Origin: DATBGO01 sp963785765
GTDB taxonomy: Bacteria > Actinomycetota > Actinomycetes > Streptosporangiales > Streptosporangiaceae
DNA: 64,000 nt
Direction of reading: 5' to 3'
Assembly: GCA_963785765.1 (NCBI GenBank)
Contig: CAWAWM010000011.1
Span: forward strand, 42,016 to 106,015
The translations under genes were made by a program, and so were the position numbers. Below are positions 41,327-50,594 of the stretch, piece after piece. How positions within the stretch are numbered: the first letter of the stretch is position 1; each line of letters begins with the position of its first letter. The notes below the pieces were generated by a model. That model was not told where the DNA came from and did no database searches. It saw nothing but the letters and a program-made list of their open reading frames with translations.

Positions 41327-43938
41327 ATGAGCGCGGGTTCCGTCCGCCCAGACAGCACCGCCACCGGGTCCCCAGGCGCTCCGGCCGCCGCGGCGCATGG
41401 CGGCCGCACGGCCGTCGGCCAGCTGCCGGCCGGCGCCGGTGTCAGCGACGAGGGCACCCTGGTGGCCGGGCTGTCTGGGCCGGAAGACGAGGCCAGCCTG
41501 GTGGCCAGGCTGTCCGTGCAGGAAAAAGTTCTCCTGCTCACCGGCGCCGACAGCTGGCGCACGCAGGGCGCCGACGCGCTCGGGCTCCGGCCGATGATCA
41601 CCTCTGACGGGCCGGCCGGTGTTCGCGGCGTGCGGCTCGATGAACGGCAGCCGTCATCCAGCCTGCCGTGCCCGTCCGCGCTGGGCGCCACCTGGGACAC
41701 CGAACTCGTCCGCGAGGTGGCCGCGGCCCTGGGGAAGGAGGCCAGGAGCAAGGGCGTGGACATCCTGCTGGCGCCGACGATCAACGTGATGCGCACGCCG
41801 CTGGGCGGGCGTGGTTTCGAATGCTTCTCCGAAGACCCGGTGCTGACCGCCAGGATCGCGGTCGCCTATGTCCGCGGGCTGCAAAGCGCGGGCGTCGCCG
41901 CCACCATCAAGCATTTCGTGGGTAACGACTCCGAGAACGAGCGCTGGACCTACGACGCGCGCATTGCCGAACGGGTGCTGCGTGAGCTCTACCTGGTCCC
42001 GTTCGAGGCGTGCGTGCGCGAGGCCCGCGCGGCGCTGGTGATGGCCGCCTACAACAAGGTCAACGGCATTCCCATGACCGAGCACGCGTACCTGCTGAAG
42101 GACGTGCTCAAGGGCGAGTGGGGCTTCGACGGCGTGGTGACGTCGGACTGGCACGCCGCGCGCAGCACCGCCGCGACCGCGCTCGCGGCCCTGGACCTGG
42201 CGATGCCAGGACCCGACGGGCCGTGGGGCAGTCAGCTCGCCGAAGCGGTAGCAGACGGCGCTGTCACCCAGGAGGTGCTGGATGACAAGGTCATCCGGCT
42301 GCTGCGGCTGGCCCGCCGGGTCGGCGCGCTCGCCGATCACCCCGAGCTCCCTCAGGCCGGTGATAGCGCCGCCCCGGTGCTCATCGATCCGCGGCTGCTG
42401 CGCCGGGCCACCGCCGCGTCGCTCGTCCTGCTGCGCAATGCCCGCCAGGTGCTGCCGCTGCGCCCGACCCCGGACAGCGTGATCGCGGTGCTCGGCCCCA
42501 ACGCGCTCCGGCCGACCATTCAGGGCGGCGGCAGCGCGATGGTCATGCCGGCGGCGGAATCCTCGCCGGCGGCTGCCCTGGCCGAAGCCCTGGCCGGCCA
42601 GGCGGAAGTGATCACGGCACCCGGCTGCCAGACCTGGGCCATGGTGCCCGAGCCCGCGGCCGGATCGATGCGCGACCCGGTCACCGGCGAACCGGGCCTG
42701 CGACTGGAGTTCCGCGGCGCAGACGGCACCGTGCTGGCCGCCGAGCATCGCACCGCGACCGCGCTGGCCTGGTGGGACGGGGTGCCGCCCGGGGTGGGGT
42801 GGGGCGAGAGCGGCAGCATCGTGCTGCGCGCATGGTTCCGGCCCGCCGCCGCCGGATCGCACCTGATCGGAGCCGCGGGGGTCGGCCGTCACACCCTGAC
42901 CGCGGATGGAGTGGTGGTCGCGGACGAGTCCACGGCGGTGCCCGATGACCCGGTCGAGGCCATGACCAGGCCGGGCGAGGTCCGGGCAGCGGTCACCATG
43001 GAGGCCGGGCGCGATGTGTTCCTGCGCCTGGAGTTCTGGCCGGCCGCCGCCGGCGCGGGCCCACTCAGCCTCAGGCTGGGCATCGTGCCTGCCGCTGACG
43101 ATGCGGCGATGCTGGTCGCCGCGGTGCGGGCGGCAGCCAGGGCCGATACTGCCGTGGTGGTCGTCGGCTCGGCGCAGCTGACCGAGAGCGAGGGCTTTGA
43201 CCGCAGCACGCTGGCGCTGCCCGGGCAGCAGGACGAGCTCATCCGCCGGGTGGCGGCGGTCAACCCGGACACCATCGTGGTGGTGAACGCGGGGATGCCG
43301 GTGCTCATGCCGTGGCTACCGCAGGTCGCGGCGGTGCTCTATGCCTGGCTCCCCGGCCAGGCCGTGGGTGCTGCGCTGGCCGATGTCCTGCTCGGCCGGA
43401 CCGAGCCAGGCGGCCGGCTGCCGGTGACCATGCCCGCAGCGGAAGCGGACGCGCCGGTCCTGCACGCGCTGCCGCGGGCCGGGGTGCTCAGCTATGACGA
43501 GGGCCTGTTCATCGGCTACCGGGGTTACGACGCGAACGGGACCAGCCCGCTGTTCCCGTTCGGTCATGGTCTTGGCTACACCAGCTGGGCCTATGAGTCC
43601 CTGGTCGCGGTCAGTCCCAGCCTGGTGGCCGGAGCGGATTTCGAGCTGCGGGTGATCGTCCGCAACACCGGCGCGCGGCCCGGACGCGAGGTGGTCCAGG
43701 CCTACCTGGCCGGACCGCCAGGCGACCGGGGCCTGCGGCGCGGGTGCTCGCCGCCTTCGGGATCGCCGCGGCCGCGCCCGGCCAGCGCGCCGAGGTCTCG
43801 CTGCGGGTGCCGGCCAGGGCCTTCGCCCGCTTTGACGAGGACGCGGGCGGCTGGGTGTGGCCAGGGGGCCAGTTCACGCTGCACGTGGGCCGGTCATCGG
43901 GCGACTTGCGGCTGGCGGCGCCAGTCGGCTCGGGGTAA
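41327..43938 (+). pseudogene. GH3 beta-glucosidase with 3' frameshift
   Basis: About 870 residues when repaired. Start at ATG 41327, GGAG seven bases upstream; an earlier ATG (41237) would place the hairpin inside the gene. Motifs: TSDGPAGVRG, the nucleophile Asp in GVVTSDWHAARST (near residue 275), KHFVGNDSENERW, the C-terminal domain VVVGSAQLTESEGFD, and a PA14-like insert around 455-585. After VVQAYLAGPPGDRGLRR the frame changes; the fibronectin-III end (VLAAFGIAAAAPGQRAEVSL...) continues in another frame to the TAA at 43936-43938. One G seems missing in the G-run near 43742. The unshifted frame ends at 43969. It hydrolyses beta-glucosides imported by the transporter. Confidence 0.85.
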
Positions 43939-43996
43939 GCCAGGGACCGGCCTGATCTCGGTAACTTAGCGCCAGCCGCCGGATCGCCGGGATATC

Positions 43997-45277
43997 GTGA
44001 CGCTGATGCACGAAGAGGATACGGAGAGCTATCCGGGCGAAGGTGCACCAACAGGGCGGGCGACATTCGGGGACCTGTTCGCGGTCCGTGAGTTCCGCGC
44101 CCTATGGCTGGCCCAGGTGCTCTCGGTGCTCGGCGACCAACTGGCCCGGGTCGCGCTGACGCTGCTGGTCTATGACCGCACGCGGTCGGCGCTGCTCACG
44201 GCGGTCACCTTCGCGGCGAGCGTAGTGCCGACCTTCTTCGGCGGGGTGGCGCTGGCCGGCCTCGCTGACCGGCTGCCGCGCCGGCGAGTCATGATCATTT
44301 GTGACCTGGCCCGGGCAGCGGGCGCCCTGGCCATGGCCATCCCGGGGATGCCCCTCGCCGTCCTGGTGGCCTTGCTGTTCGCGGTGACCTTGATCGGTAC
44401 GCCGTTCAGCGCCGCGCGGGCTGCCGTGTACCCCGACATCCTGTCCGGTGACCGGTACGTGCTGGGCAACGCCGTGACGCTGACGACGCTCCAGGTGGCT
44501 CAGGTGGCCGGCTTCGCCGTGGGCGGGGCCGTGGTCGGCCTGGTCGGGCCGAGCGCCGCGCTGGTGACCGACGCCGCGACGTTCGCTGCCTCGGCGCTGC
44601 TCATCCGGATCTGGGTCCGGGCCCGGGCGGCGTCCGGGCCGCCGCGGGAGGAGCGCCCGTCGCGCACCGCTGCCCTGCTCGCGGGGATCAGGCTTGTCTT
44701 CGCCAGCCCGGCGCTGCGCACCCCGATGCTGCTGGGCTGGCTGGCCGCGTTCTACAACGCGCCCGAAGGGTTAGCGGCACCGCTGGCCGAGTCACTCCAC
44801 GCCGGGACGGCCGCGGTGGGGCTGATCCTGGCCGCCGCGCCGCTCGGCGCCTCGGTGGGCGCGGTCGGATTCAGCCGCCTGGTCCGGCCGGCCGCCAGGT
44901 TCCGCTGGATCCGGCCGCTGGCGATTGCCTCCTGCGCAGTGCTGATGGCGTTCGCGCTACGGCCCGGCCTTCCGGCCACGCTGGCGATCTTGTGCTGCTC
45001 GGGGGTGTTCGACTGCTTCCAGGTCGCGGCGAGCGCGGCGTTCGTCACCGCGGCACCCCCAGCGCAGCGCAGCCAGGCCTTCGGCCTTGCTCAGGCCGGA
45101 ATGAGCCTGGGCCAGGGCACAGCCATGATCTTGGCCGGTGCCGCGGCGCAGCACTTCGCGCCTGAATTGGTCATCGCCGTGGCCGGTGCACTGGGCGCCA
45201 TCACCGCCGTGGTGATCGCCGTCGGCGGGACATCCAGCCAGAAGCAAGCACCGCTCGCTGGTCACGCTCCCGGCTGA
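43997..45277 (+). CDS. MFS transporter
   Basis: 426 residues, GTG 43997 (ATG 44006 is an alternative). Twelve hydrophobic segments, with LADRLPRRRVMIICDLARAAG and the MFS-1/DUF894-like FRALWLAQVLSVLGDQLARVAL N-terminus. This is a drug/enterobactin-type exporter family common in actinobacteria, and the substrate is unknown. It is related in type to the MFS gene at 52810-54057. It is followed by the 80-bp repeat array. Confidence 0.85.
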   Translation: MTLMHEEDTESYPGEGAPTGRATFGDLFAVREFRALWLAQVLSVLGDQLARVALTLLVYDRTRSALLTAVTFAASVVPTFFGGVALAGLADRLPRRRVMIICDLARAAGALAMAIPGMPLAVLVALLFAVTLIGTPFSAARAAVYPDILSGDRYVLGNAVTLTTLQVAQVAGFAVGGAVVGLVGPSAALVTDAATFAASALLIRIWVRARAASGPPREERPSRTAALLAGIRLVFASPALRTPMLLGWLAAFYNAPEGLAAPLAESLHAGTAAVGLILAAAPLGASVGAVGFSRLVRPAARFRWIRPLAIASCAVLMAFALRPGLPATLAILCCSGVFDCFQVAASAAFVTAAPPAQRSQAFGLAQAGMSLGQGTAMILAGAAAQHFAPELVIAVAGALGAITAVVIAVGGTSSQKQAPLAGHAPG

Positions 45278-46081
45278 CCGCTCCGGCGGTCCTGCCGGGC
45301 TACTCTCGTCGGCCGATCTCAGCAGCCGATCTCAGCAATGGCTGGCCGGTCTCGCTCAGCCGCCCCAATTGGTCGTCTTCACTCCTGCTCCCTTTCGATC
45401 AGTCCGGTACCGCTCGGCCGCGGCTTGTCCTGCTCAGCCGCCCCAGTTCGTGGTCTTCACGTGCGCCTCCTCTCTGGCTCGGTCCGGCCCGTCCACCTCG
45501 CGGCCCGCTCTGCTCAGCCGCCCCAGTTCGTGGTCTTCACGTGCGCCTCCTCTCCTGCTCGGCCCGGCACCCTTTGTCGCGGCTTGTCCTGCTCAGCCGC
45601 CCCAGTTCGTGGTCTTCAACGTGCTCCTCCTCTCTGGCTCGGTCCGGCCCGTCCACCTCGCGGCCCGCTCTGCTCAGCCGCCCCAGTTCGTGGTCTTCAC
45701 GTGCTCCTCCTCTCCTGCTCGGCCCGGCACCCTTTGTCGCGGCTTGTCCTGCTCAGCCGCCCCAGTTCGTGGTCTTCACGTCCGCCTCCTCCGCTTGCGG
45801 GATGCATCTTCGCATGGATATGCAAGTTGCTGATGACACTTTTCCTAATGCACGTGTCGCACCGTTCTGAGTATCTCTGATATACACGAACCCGGCGACA
45901 CGCCTCGATACGGGCCAAAGAGAAGATTAGGTAATTTGAACTAGGACGTACAGATCGACCGCATTGAGTGACAGCCCCTTGACAGCCAGTAGGCTGAATC
46001 TGCGAGAATGCGCCGGAACACGTTGCACGCGCTGCCTTGCGCAGCTTCGCCCGGATCGGCCGGCTAGCGATGGAGGAATTC
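45278..46081. other. 800-base intergenic region, mostly tandem repeat
   Basis: No convincing gene. Reading frames crossing it encode only the repeats (for instance APVRGLHVRLLS). Bases 45357-45800 form the repeat array; 45800-45990 are noticeably more AT-rich (GCAAGTTGCTGATGACACTTT and similar), as expected for the promoter of the diguanylate cyclase gene, which has TTGACA at 45978-45983. Confidence 0.5.
45357..45800. repeat. 80-bp tandem repeat array with alternating variants
   Basis: CAGCCGCCCCAGTTCGTGGT starts at 45435, 45515, 45594, 45675 and 45754; a diverged copy is at 45357. Spacing is 78-81 bases. Between the constant blocks two spacer variants alternate: one with GGCTCGGTCCGGCCCGTCCA and one with CTGCTCGGCCCGGCACCC, giving a higher-order repeat of about 160 bases. 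Each constant block also contains GGTCTTCACGTGC. Confidence 0.9.
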
Positions 46082-47425
46082 GTGAGTTTCGCCCGGCGCA
46101 GGGGTGTGCACGGGCGCGGGCTGGCCGTCAGAGACTGGCCGGTCTGGAACCAGCCGCGGTGGCTGGCGGGCTACGTCGTGCTGGTCACCGCCCTGTACGT
46201 GGCCGCGATCGGCGTGGCCAGGGTCAGCACGGTGCTCCGCCCGGGCAACCTGCTCCTGTTCGCCGTCCTGCTGGCCTGCGACGCGGGCACCGTGGAGATG
46301 ACCCGCCGGGCCGGTGAGAACGCTGGCCTGGTCAAGGATGTCTACGCGGTCTGGGAACTGCCCGCCGCGATCCTGCTCCCGCCCATGTACGCGCTGCTGG
46401 TACCGATCCCGCGGATCCTGCTGACGCAGTGGCGGGTCCGGCGGATCCCCGTCTACCGCCGGGTCTTCAATGCCGCGGCCATCGGCCTGTCCTATGCCAG
46501 CGCGTCGTTCGCCTTCCATTCGATCATCCGGATGTCCAGCGCGCCGGCGGCCGGTTCGGGCACCCACGCCACGGCGCTGCTGCTGGCCGTGGCCGCCTGC
46601 GCGGCACTCCAGTGGGCGGTGAACAACTGCCTGGTGCTGCCCGCCGTCAAGGGCTCGGATCCGACGGTGAAGATCCGCGAGATGCTCTTCGGCCGTGAGC
46701 CGCTGCACAACGACATCACCGAACTCTGTGTCGCCGTCCTGGTGACCATGAGCATCGCGATCAGCCCGCTGACCGTCCTGTTCGCCTTCCCGTTCGTTAC
46801 CTTGCTGCAGCGGTCGCACCGGCACTCGCAGCTGGTCAACGACTCCCGGATCGACGCCAAGACCGGCCTGCTCAACGCGGGCACCTGGGAACGCGAGGCC
46901 AGCGCCGAGCTGGCTCGCGCGCTGCGTACCCGGTCAGCCCTGGCGGTGGCCCTGATCGACGTCGACAACTTCAAGACGGTCAACGATAGCTACGGTCATC
47001 TGGCCGGTGACCGGGCACTGTCCGCGGTCGCCGGCACCATCAAGATCTTCCTCCGCGAGTATGACCTGGTCGGCAGGTTCGGCGGCGAGGAATTCGCCGT
47101 GCTGCTCCCGCAGACCGGCGACGTGGACGCGCGGCGCATCGCCGAGCGGATGCGCGCCCAGGTCGCCGAGCTTCCGATCGAGGTCGGTGACCGGGCTCGC
47201 GCCGAGACGATCACGATTACCGTCTCGGCCGGGCTGGCCACCCTCGACGACCGGACCGCGCAACTGACCGACCTGCTGGCCGCCGCGGACGTCGCGCTTT
47301 ACCACGCCAAGCATGCCGGGCGGAACCAGGTGTGGATGAGCGGCGACGCCGACCCGGCCCGCGCCGCGACCTGCATCGCGGCGGCCTCGGACGGCCCCGG
47401 CGACACCGACGGCGGGGCCGACTAA
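46082..47425 (+). CDS. membrane diguanylate cyclase (GGDEF protein)
   Basis: 447 residues; GTG 46082 follows GGAGG by five bases, while ATG 46070 and ATG 46037 lie upstream. The N-terminal half has about six membrane helices (residues 25-250) of unknown sensor type. The C-terminal GGDEF domain reads RFGGEEFAVLLPQTG, and the inhibitory site RxxD is present as REYD at the standard five residues before. It should make cyclic di-GMP and be feedback-inhibited. No EAL or HD-GYP partner is in the window. Confidence 0.92.
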   Translation: MSFARRRGVHGRGLAVRDWPVWNQPRWLAGYVVLVTALYVAAIGVARVSTVLRPGNLLLFAVLLACDAGTVEMTRRAGENAGLVKDVYAVWELPAAILLPPMYALLVPIPRILLTQWRVRRIPVYRRVFNAAAIGLSYASASFAFHSIIRMSSAPAAGSGTHATALLLAVAACAALQWAVNNCLVLPAVKGSDPTVKIREMLFGREPLHNDITELCVAVLVTMSIAISPLTVLFAFPFVTLLQRSHRHSQLVNDSRIDAKTGLLNAGTWEREASAELARALRTRSALAVALIDVDNFKTVNDSYGHLAGDRALSAVAGTIKIFLREYDLVGRFGGEEFAVLLPQTGDVDARRIAERMRAQVAELPIEVGDRARAETITITVSAGLATLDDRTAQLTDLLAAADVALYHAKHAGRNQVWMSGDADPARAATCIAAASDGPGDTDGGAD

Positions 47426-47431
47426 CCGGCG

Positions 47432-48208
47432 CTACTGCGTGCTTTCCAGGCCCTGCTGCAGCCGGTTCATGCCGCGCAGCCAGCGGTCGGTCTCGGCCGC
47501 CCGGCCCGCGTACATCCCGGCCACCTCGGGATGCGGCAGGATCAGGAACCGGCCGTCCGCGATGCCGGCCACCGTGGCCTCGGCGACCACGTCCGGCTCG
47601 ATCGCACTGTCGAAGAGCAGCATCTCGGCGGCTGCGCCGCTGCCCGCGAGCATCGGGGTCCGCACCCCCTGCGGGCAGATGGCCTGCACGGTCAGGCCCC
47701 GGTGGGCGTAGGTGAGCGCCAGCCACTCCGCGAAGGCCAGCGCCGCGTGCTTGGTCACCGAATACGGCGCCGAGCCGGGCATGGACAGCAGCCCGGCCGC
47801 CGACACCGTGCAGATCAGGTGGCCTTCGCCGCGCTCCAGCCAGGGCCCGATCAGCAGCCGTGCGGCCCGCACGTGCGCCATCACGTTGACCTGCCAGCAG
47901 GCGTCCCAGTCGGCCTCGTGCGATTCAGGTCCGCCCGCCCTGGCGATGCCCGCGTTCGCGCAGAACAGGTCGATCTCGCCCAGCTCCGATCGCGCGCTGG
48001 AGATCAGCGCCGCGACGCCCTCCTCGCTGGCGGCATCGGCCCCGATCGCGGTCGCGCCGCAGGACCCGGCGACCGCGGCGGCAGCCTCCGCATTGATGTC
48101 GTTGACCACGACCCGGGCGCCTTCGGCCGCGAACCTGCGGGCCAGCGCCGCGCCGATGCCGCTGCCCGCGCCGGTCACCACCACGCCCGCGCCGGTGACC
48201 GACTTCAC
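47432..48208 (-). CDS. SDR family oxidoreductase
   Basis: 258 residues from GTG 48208, which shares bases with the stop of the acyl-CoA dehydrogenase (GTGA). Cofactor motif VTGAGSGIGAALARR, NAG in CANAGIA, catalytic YSVTK. Member of the classical short-chain dehydrogenases; it would act on a hydroxyacyl or alcohol intermediate in the pathway served by the neighbouring acyl-CoA dehydrogenases. Last gene of the cluster, converging on the GGDEF gene. Confidence 0.88.
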   Translation of the reverse strand: MKSVTGAGVVVTGAGSGIGAALARRFAAEGARVVVNDINAEAAAAVAGSCGATAIGADAASEEGVAALISSARSELGEIDLFCANAGIARAGGPESHEADWDACWQVNVMAHVRAARLLIGPWLERGEGHLICTVSAAGLLSMPGSAPYSVTKHAALAFAEWLALTYAHRGLTVQAICPQGVRTPMLAGSGAAAEMLLFDSAIEPDVVAEATVAGIADGRFLILPHPEVAGMYAGRAAETDRWLRGMNRLQQGLESTQ

Positions 48209-49401
48209 CGGGCGCCCCCCGCCGGGCCAGGCAGGTTGGCCAGGCCGGCCAGCCTCCCGCGATGCCAGTCCGCGGTGCCGTAACCGATCGACGAGCTCTT
48301 GGCCCGCTTCAGGTACAGGTGCGCCGGGTGCGCCCAGGTGAAGCCGATGCCGCCGTGCAGCTGCACGCACTCCTGGGCGGCCAGCATCGCGGCGTCGGAG
48401 CAGGCGGCCTTGGCCAGCGCGGCCGCGACCGGGGCGTCCGGATCGCCGTCGGCCAGGCACGCCGCCGCATACCGCGACGCGGCCCGGGCCTGGGTGACCA
48501 CGACCCACAGGTCGGCGAGCCGGTGCTTGATGGCCTGGAACGAGCCGACCGGCCGGGCGAACTGATGCCGCTCCTTGACGTAGCCGACGGTCATCTCCAG
48601 GCACCGCTCGGCCAGGCCGAGCTGCTCGGCGGCCAGGATCGCGGCGCCCGCGGTCAGCGCGGCCGAGATGGCCCGCTCGGCGGCCTCGCCGGAGGCGATC
48701 AGCTGCCCGGTGGCGCCGTCCAGCGTGATATCGGCCAGCTGCCTGGTCTGATCCAGCGAGGTCACCGGCGTCCTGGTCACCCCGGCGTCCCCGGCGGAGA
48801 CCTCATACAGCCCGAACGGCACGCCATCGACCGGCACCAGCAGGACATCGGCGGGCAGCGCGTCGGCCACGCAGGAGATCGATCCGGTCAGCCGGTAGCC
48901 AGCTGACGTGCCCGCCGCATCCGGCGCGCCGAGCCGCACGGTCGCCTCGGCCCTGGCTCCGGGCGCGGCGGCAAACTGGACCGCCAGCGCGGCGGTGACG
49001 CTCCCGTCGGCCAGGACCGCGAGCAGATTGGCGTCGGCCGCGGCGATAACTGCTGCCGTCGCCACCACGGCAGAACCAAGATACGGAACGGGGGCGACGA
49101 AGCGGCCCAGTTCCTCCGCGGCGACTGCCGCCTCGCGGTAGGACGCTCCGGCGCCGCCGTGCTCCTCGTGCACCAGCAGCCCGGCGCAGCCCAGGTCGGC
49201 GGCGAGCGTCCGCCACAGGCCGGTGTCGTACGGCTCATCGGTCTCGGTTCTGGCCAGCACGTCACGCCAGCCGCAGCGGTCCTCGAGCAGCGACCTGACC
49301 GCGGCCCGCAGCTCGGTCTCATGCTCGCTGTAGAGCAGGTCGGGCAGTCCGCGCCGGCCAGCCAGGCGGGCGGATACGTCGGGCTCGGCAGGGTGGCTCA
49401 C
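48205..49401 (-). CDS. acyl-CoA dehydrogenase family protein, probable non-catalytic partner
   Basis: 398 residues, GTG 49401 overlapping the preceding stop. Family features: GGAGASYREAAVAAEELGRF, FARPVGSFQAIKHRLADLW, and ECVQLHGGIGFTWAHPAHLYLKRAK. At the position of the usual catalytic Glu (in YEGT-like motifs) it has SSSIGYGTADW, with no Glu. In mycobacterial steroid-degrading alpha2beta2 acyl-CoA dehydrogenases one subunit lacks the base, and this gene pair, in tandem with 49398-50594, may be the same kind. Otherwise it is a rare variant. Confidence 0.87.
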   Translation of the reverse strand: MSHPAEPDVSARLAGRRGLPDLLYSEHETELRAAVRSLLEDRCGWRDVLARTETDEPYDTGLWRTLAADLGCAGLLVHEEHGGAGASYREAAVAAEELGRFVAPVPYLGSAVVATAAVIAAADANLLAVLADGSVTAALAVQFAAAPGARAEATVRLGAPDAAGTSAGYRLTGSISCVADALPADVLLVPVDGVPFGLYEVSAGDAGVTRTPVTSLDQTRQLADITLDGATGQLIASGEAAERAISAALTAGAAILAAEQLGLAERCLEMTVGYVKERHQFARPVGSFQAIKHRLADLWVVVTQARAASRYAAACLADGDPDAPVAAALAKAACSDAAMLAAQECVQLHGGIGFTWAHPAHLYLKRAKSSSIGYGTADWHRGRLAGLANLPGPAGGAR

Positions 49402-50594
49402 CGCGGCAGGTCCTTCCATGGCACGCCGGTATCCAGCCGGACCTCGGCCGGCAGGCCGAGCACCCGCTCGGCGATAATGTTGCGAAGGATTTCCGAGGTC
49501 CCGCCCTCGATCGAGTTGCCCCTCGCCCGCAGATACCGGTAGCCCACGTCGCGGCCGTAGAAGTTGGCGGTGTCCGGCCGGTGCATCGTCCAGTCCCCGT
49601 AGCGCAGCCCGTCCGTCCCGGCCAGCTCGACCTCGAAGCCGGTGATCTCCTGGTTCAGCCGGGCGAAGACCAGCTTGGCCGCGGAACCTTCCGGGCCCGG
49701 GCGGCCAGCGGCCAGCTGCTGGCGCAGCCGCTCGCCCGCCAGCCTGGCCACCTCTGCGGCGGCCCACAACCGCAGCAGCGTGTCATGCAGTCCCGGGGTG
49801 CGCAGCTCGGGCCGGTCCCGCCAGGTCCGGACGGCCGAGCCGATCATGCCGCCCTCCCTGGGCAGCGCGGCGCCGCCGATGGCGACCCGCTCGTTCATCA
49901 GCGTCCCGGTGGCCACCTTCCAGCCTTCGCCGACGGCGCCGATCCGGTCCGCGTCGGGAATCACCGCGTCGGTCAGGAAGACCTCATTGAACTCGGCCTC
50001 GCCGGTCAGCTGGCGCAACGGTCTGACCTCGACGCCCGGAGCCGTCATATCCACCGAGAAATAGGTCAGGCCCTGGTGCTTGGGCAGCTCCGGGTCGGTC
50101 CGGGCGACGAGCAGCGCCCGCTTGGCGACGTGCGCCGAGGACGTCCAGACTTTCTGGCCGTTGACCATCCAGCTGTCGCCTTCCAGGCTGCGCACCGCCC
50201 TGGTGGCCAGGCCCGCCAGGTCGGAGCCCGCGCCAGGCTCGCTGAACAGCTGGCACCAGATCTCCTCGCCGGTCCACAGCGGCCGCAGCCAGCGCTGCTG
50301 CTGTTCTTCCGTGCCGAACGCGAGGATCGTCGGCGCCGCCATGCCCAGGCCGATCCCGATCCGCTCCGGCCTGTTGGTCGGCGCGCCCGCCGCGGCGAAC
50401 TCGGCGTCGACCACCGGCTGCAGCGCCCGGGACAGGCTCTGGCCGCCCAGGCCGGGCGGATAGTGCACCCAGGCCAGCCCCGCGTCGAACCTGGCCCGCA
50501 GGAACTCCAGCCGGTCCATGGCGGCCGGATCGTGGCTGGCCAGAAAGCCGTGCACCTGGTCGCGCAGCTCATCGGCGCCGACGCTGGTCAGCAC
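49398..50594 (-). CDS. acyl-CoA dehydrogenase
   Basis: 398 residues, GTG 50594. FAD/substrate motifs: QLFSEPGAGSDLAGLATRA, VNGQKVWTSSAHVA, EFNEVFLTDAVIP, and the C-terminal RGNSIEGGTSEILRNIIAERVLG containing the likely catalytic Glu. It oxidises an acyl-CoA to an enoyl-CoA using FAD. Its start overlaps the SDR stop by seven bases, and it runs directly into its companion. Steroid side-chain or branched acyl substrates are possible. Confidence 0.9.
   Translation of the reverse strand: MLTSVGADELRDQVHGFLASHDPAAMDRLEFLRARFDAGLAWVHYPPGLGGQSLSRALQPVVDAEFAAAGAPTNRPERIGIGLGMAAPTILAFGTEEQQQRWLRPLWTGEEIWCQLFSEPGAGSDLAGLATRAVRSLEGDSWMVNGQKVWTSSAHVAKRALLVARTDPELPKHQGLTYFSVDMTAPGVEVRPLRQLTGEAEFNEVFLTDAVIPDADRIGAVGEGWKVATGTLMNERVAIGGAALPREGGMIGSAVRTWRDRPELRTPGLHDTLLRLWAAAEVARLAGERLRQQLAAGRPGPEGSAAKLVFARLNQEITGFEVELAGTDGLRYGDWTMHRPDTANFYGRDVGYRYLRARGNSIEGGTSEILRNIIAERVLGLPAEVRLDTGVPWKDLPR

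Noticed and set aside
45369..45880. Overlapping plus-strand frames through the 80-bp array as repeat proteins
   Set aside because: All three frames are open because of the repeat's composition, none has a ribosome site, and unit lengths (78-81) do not keep frame.
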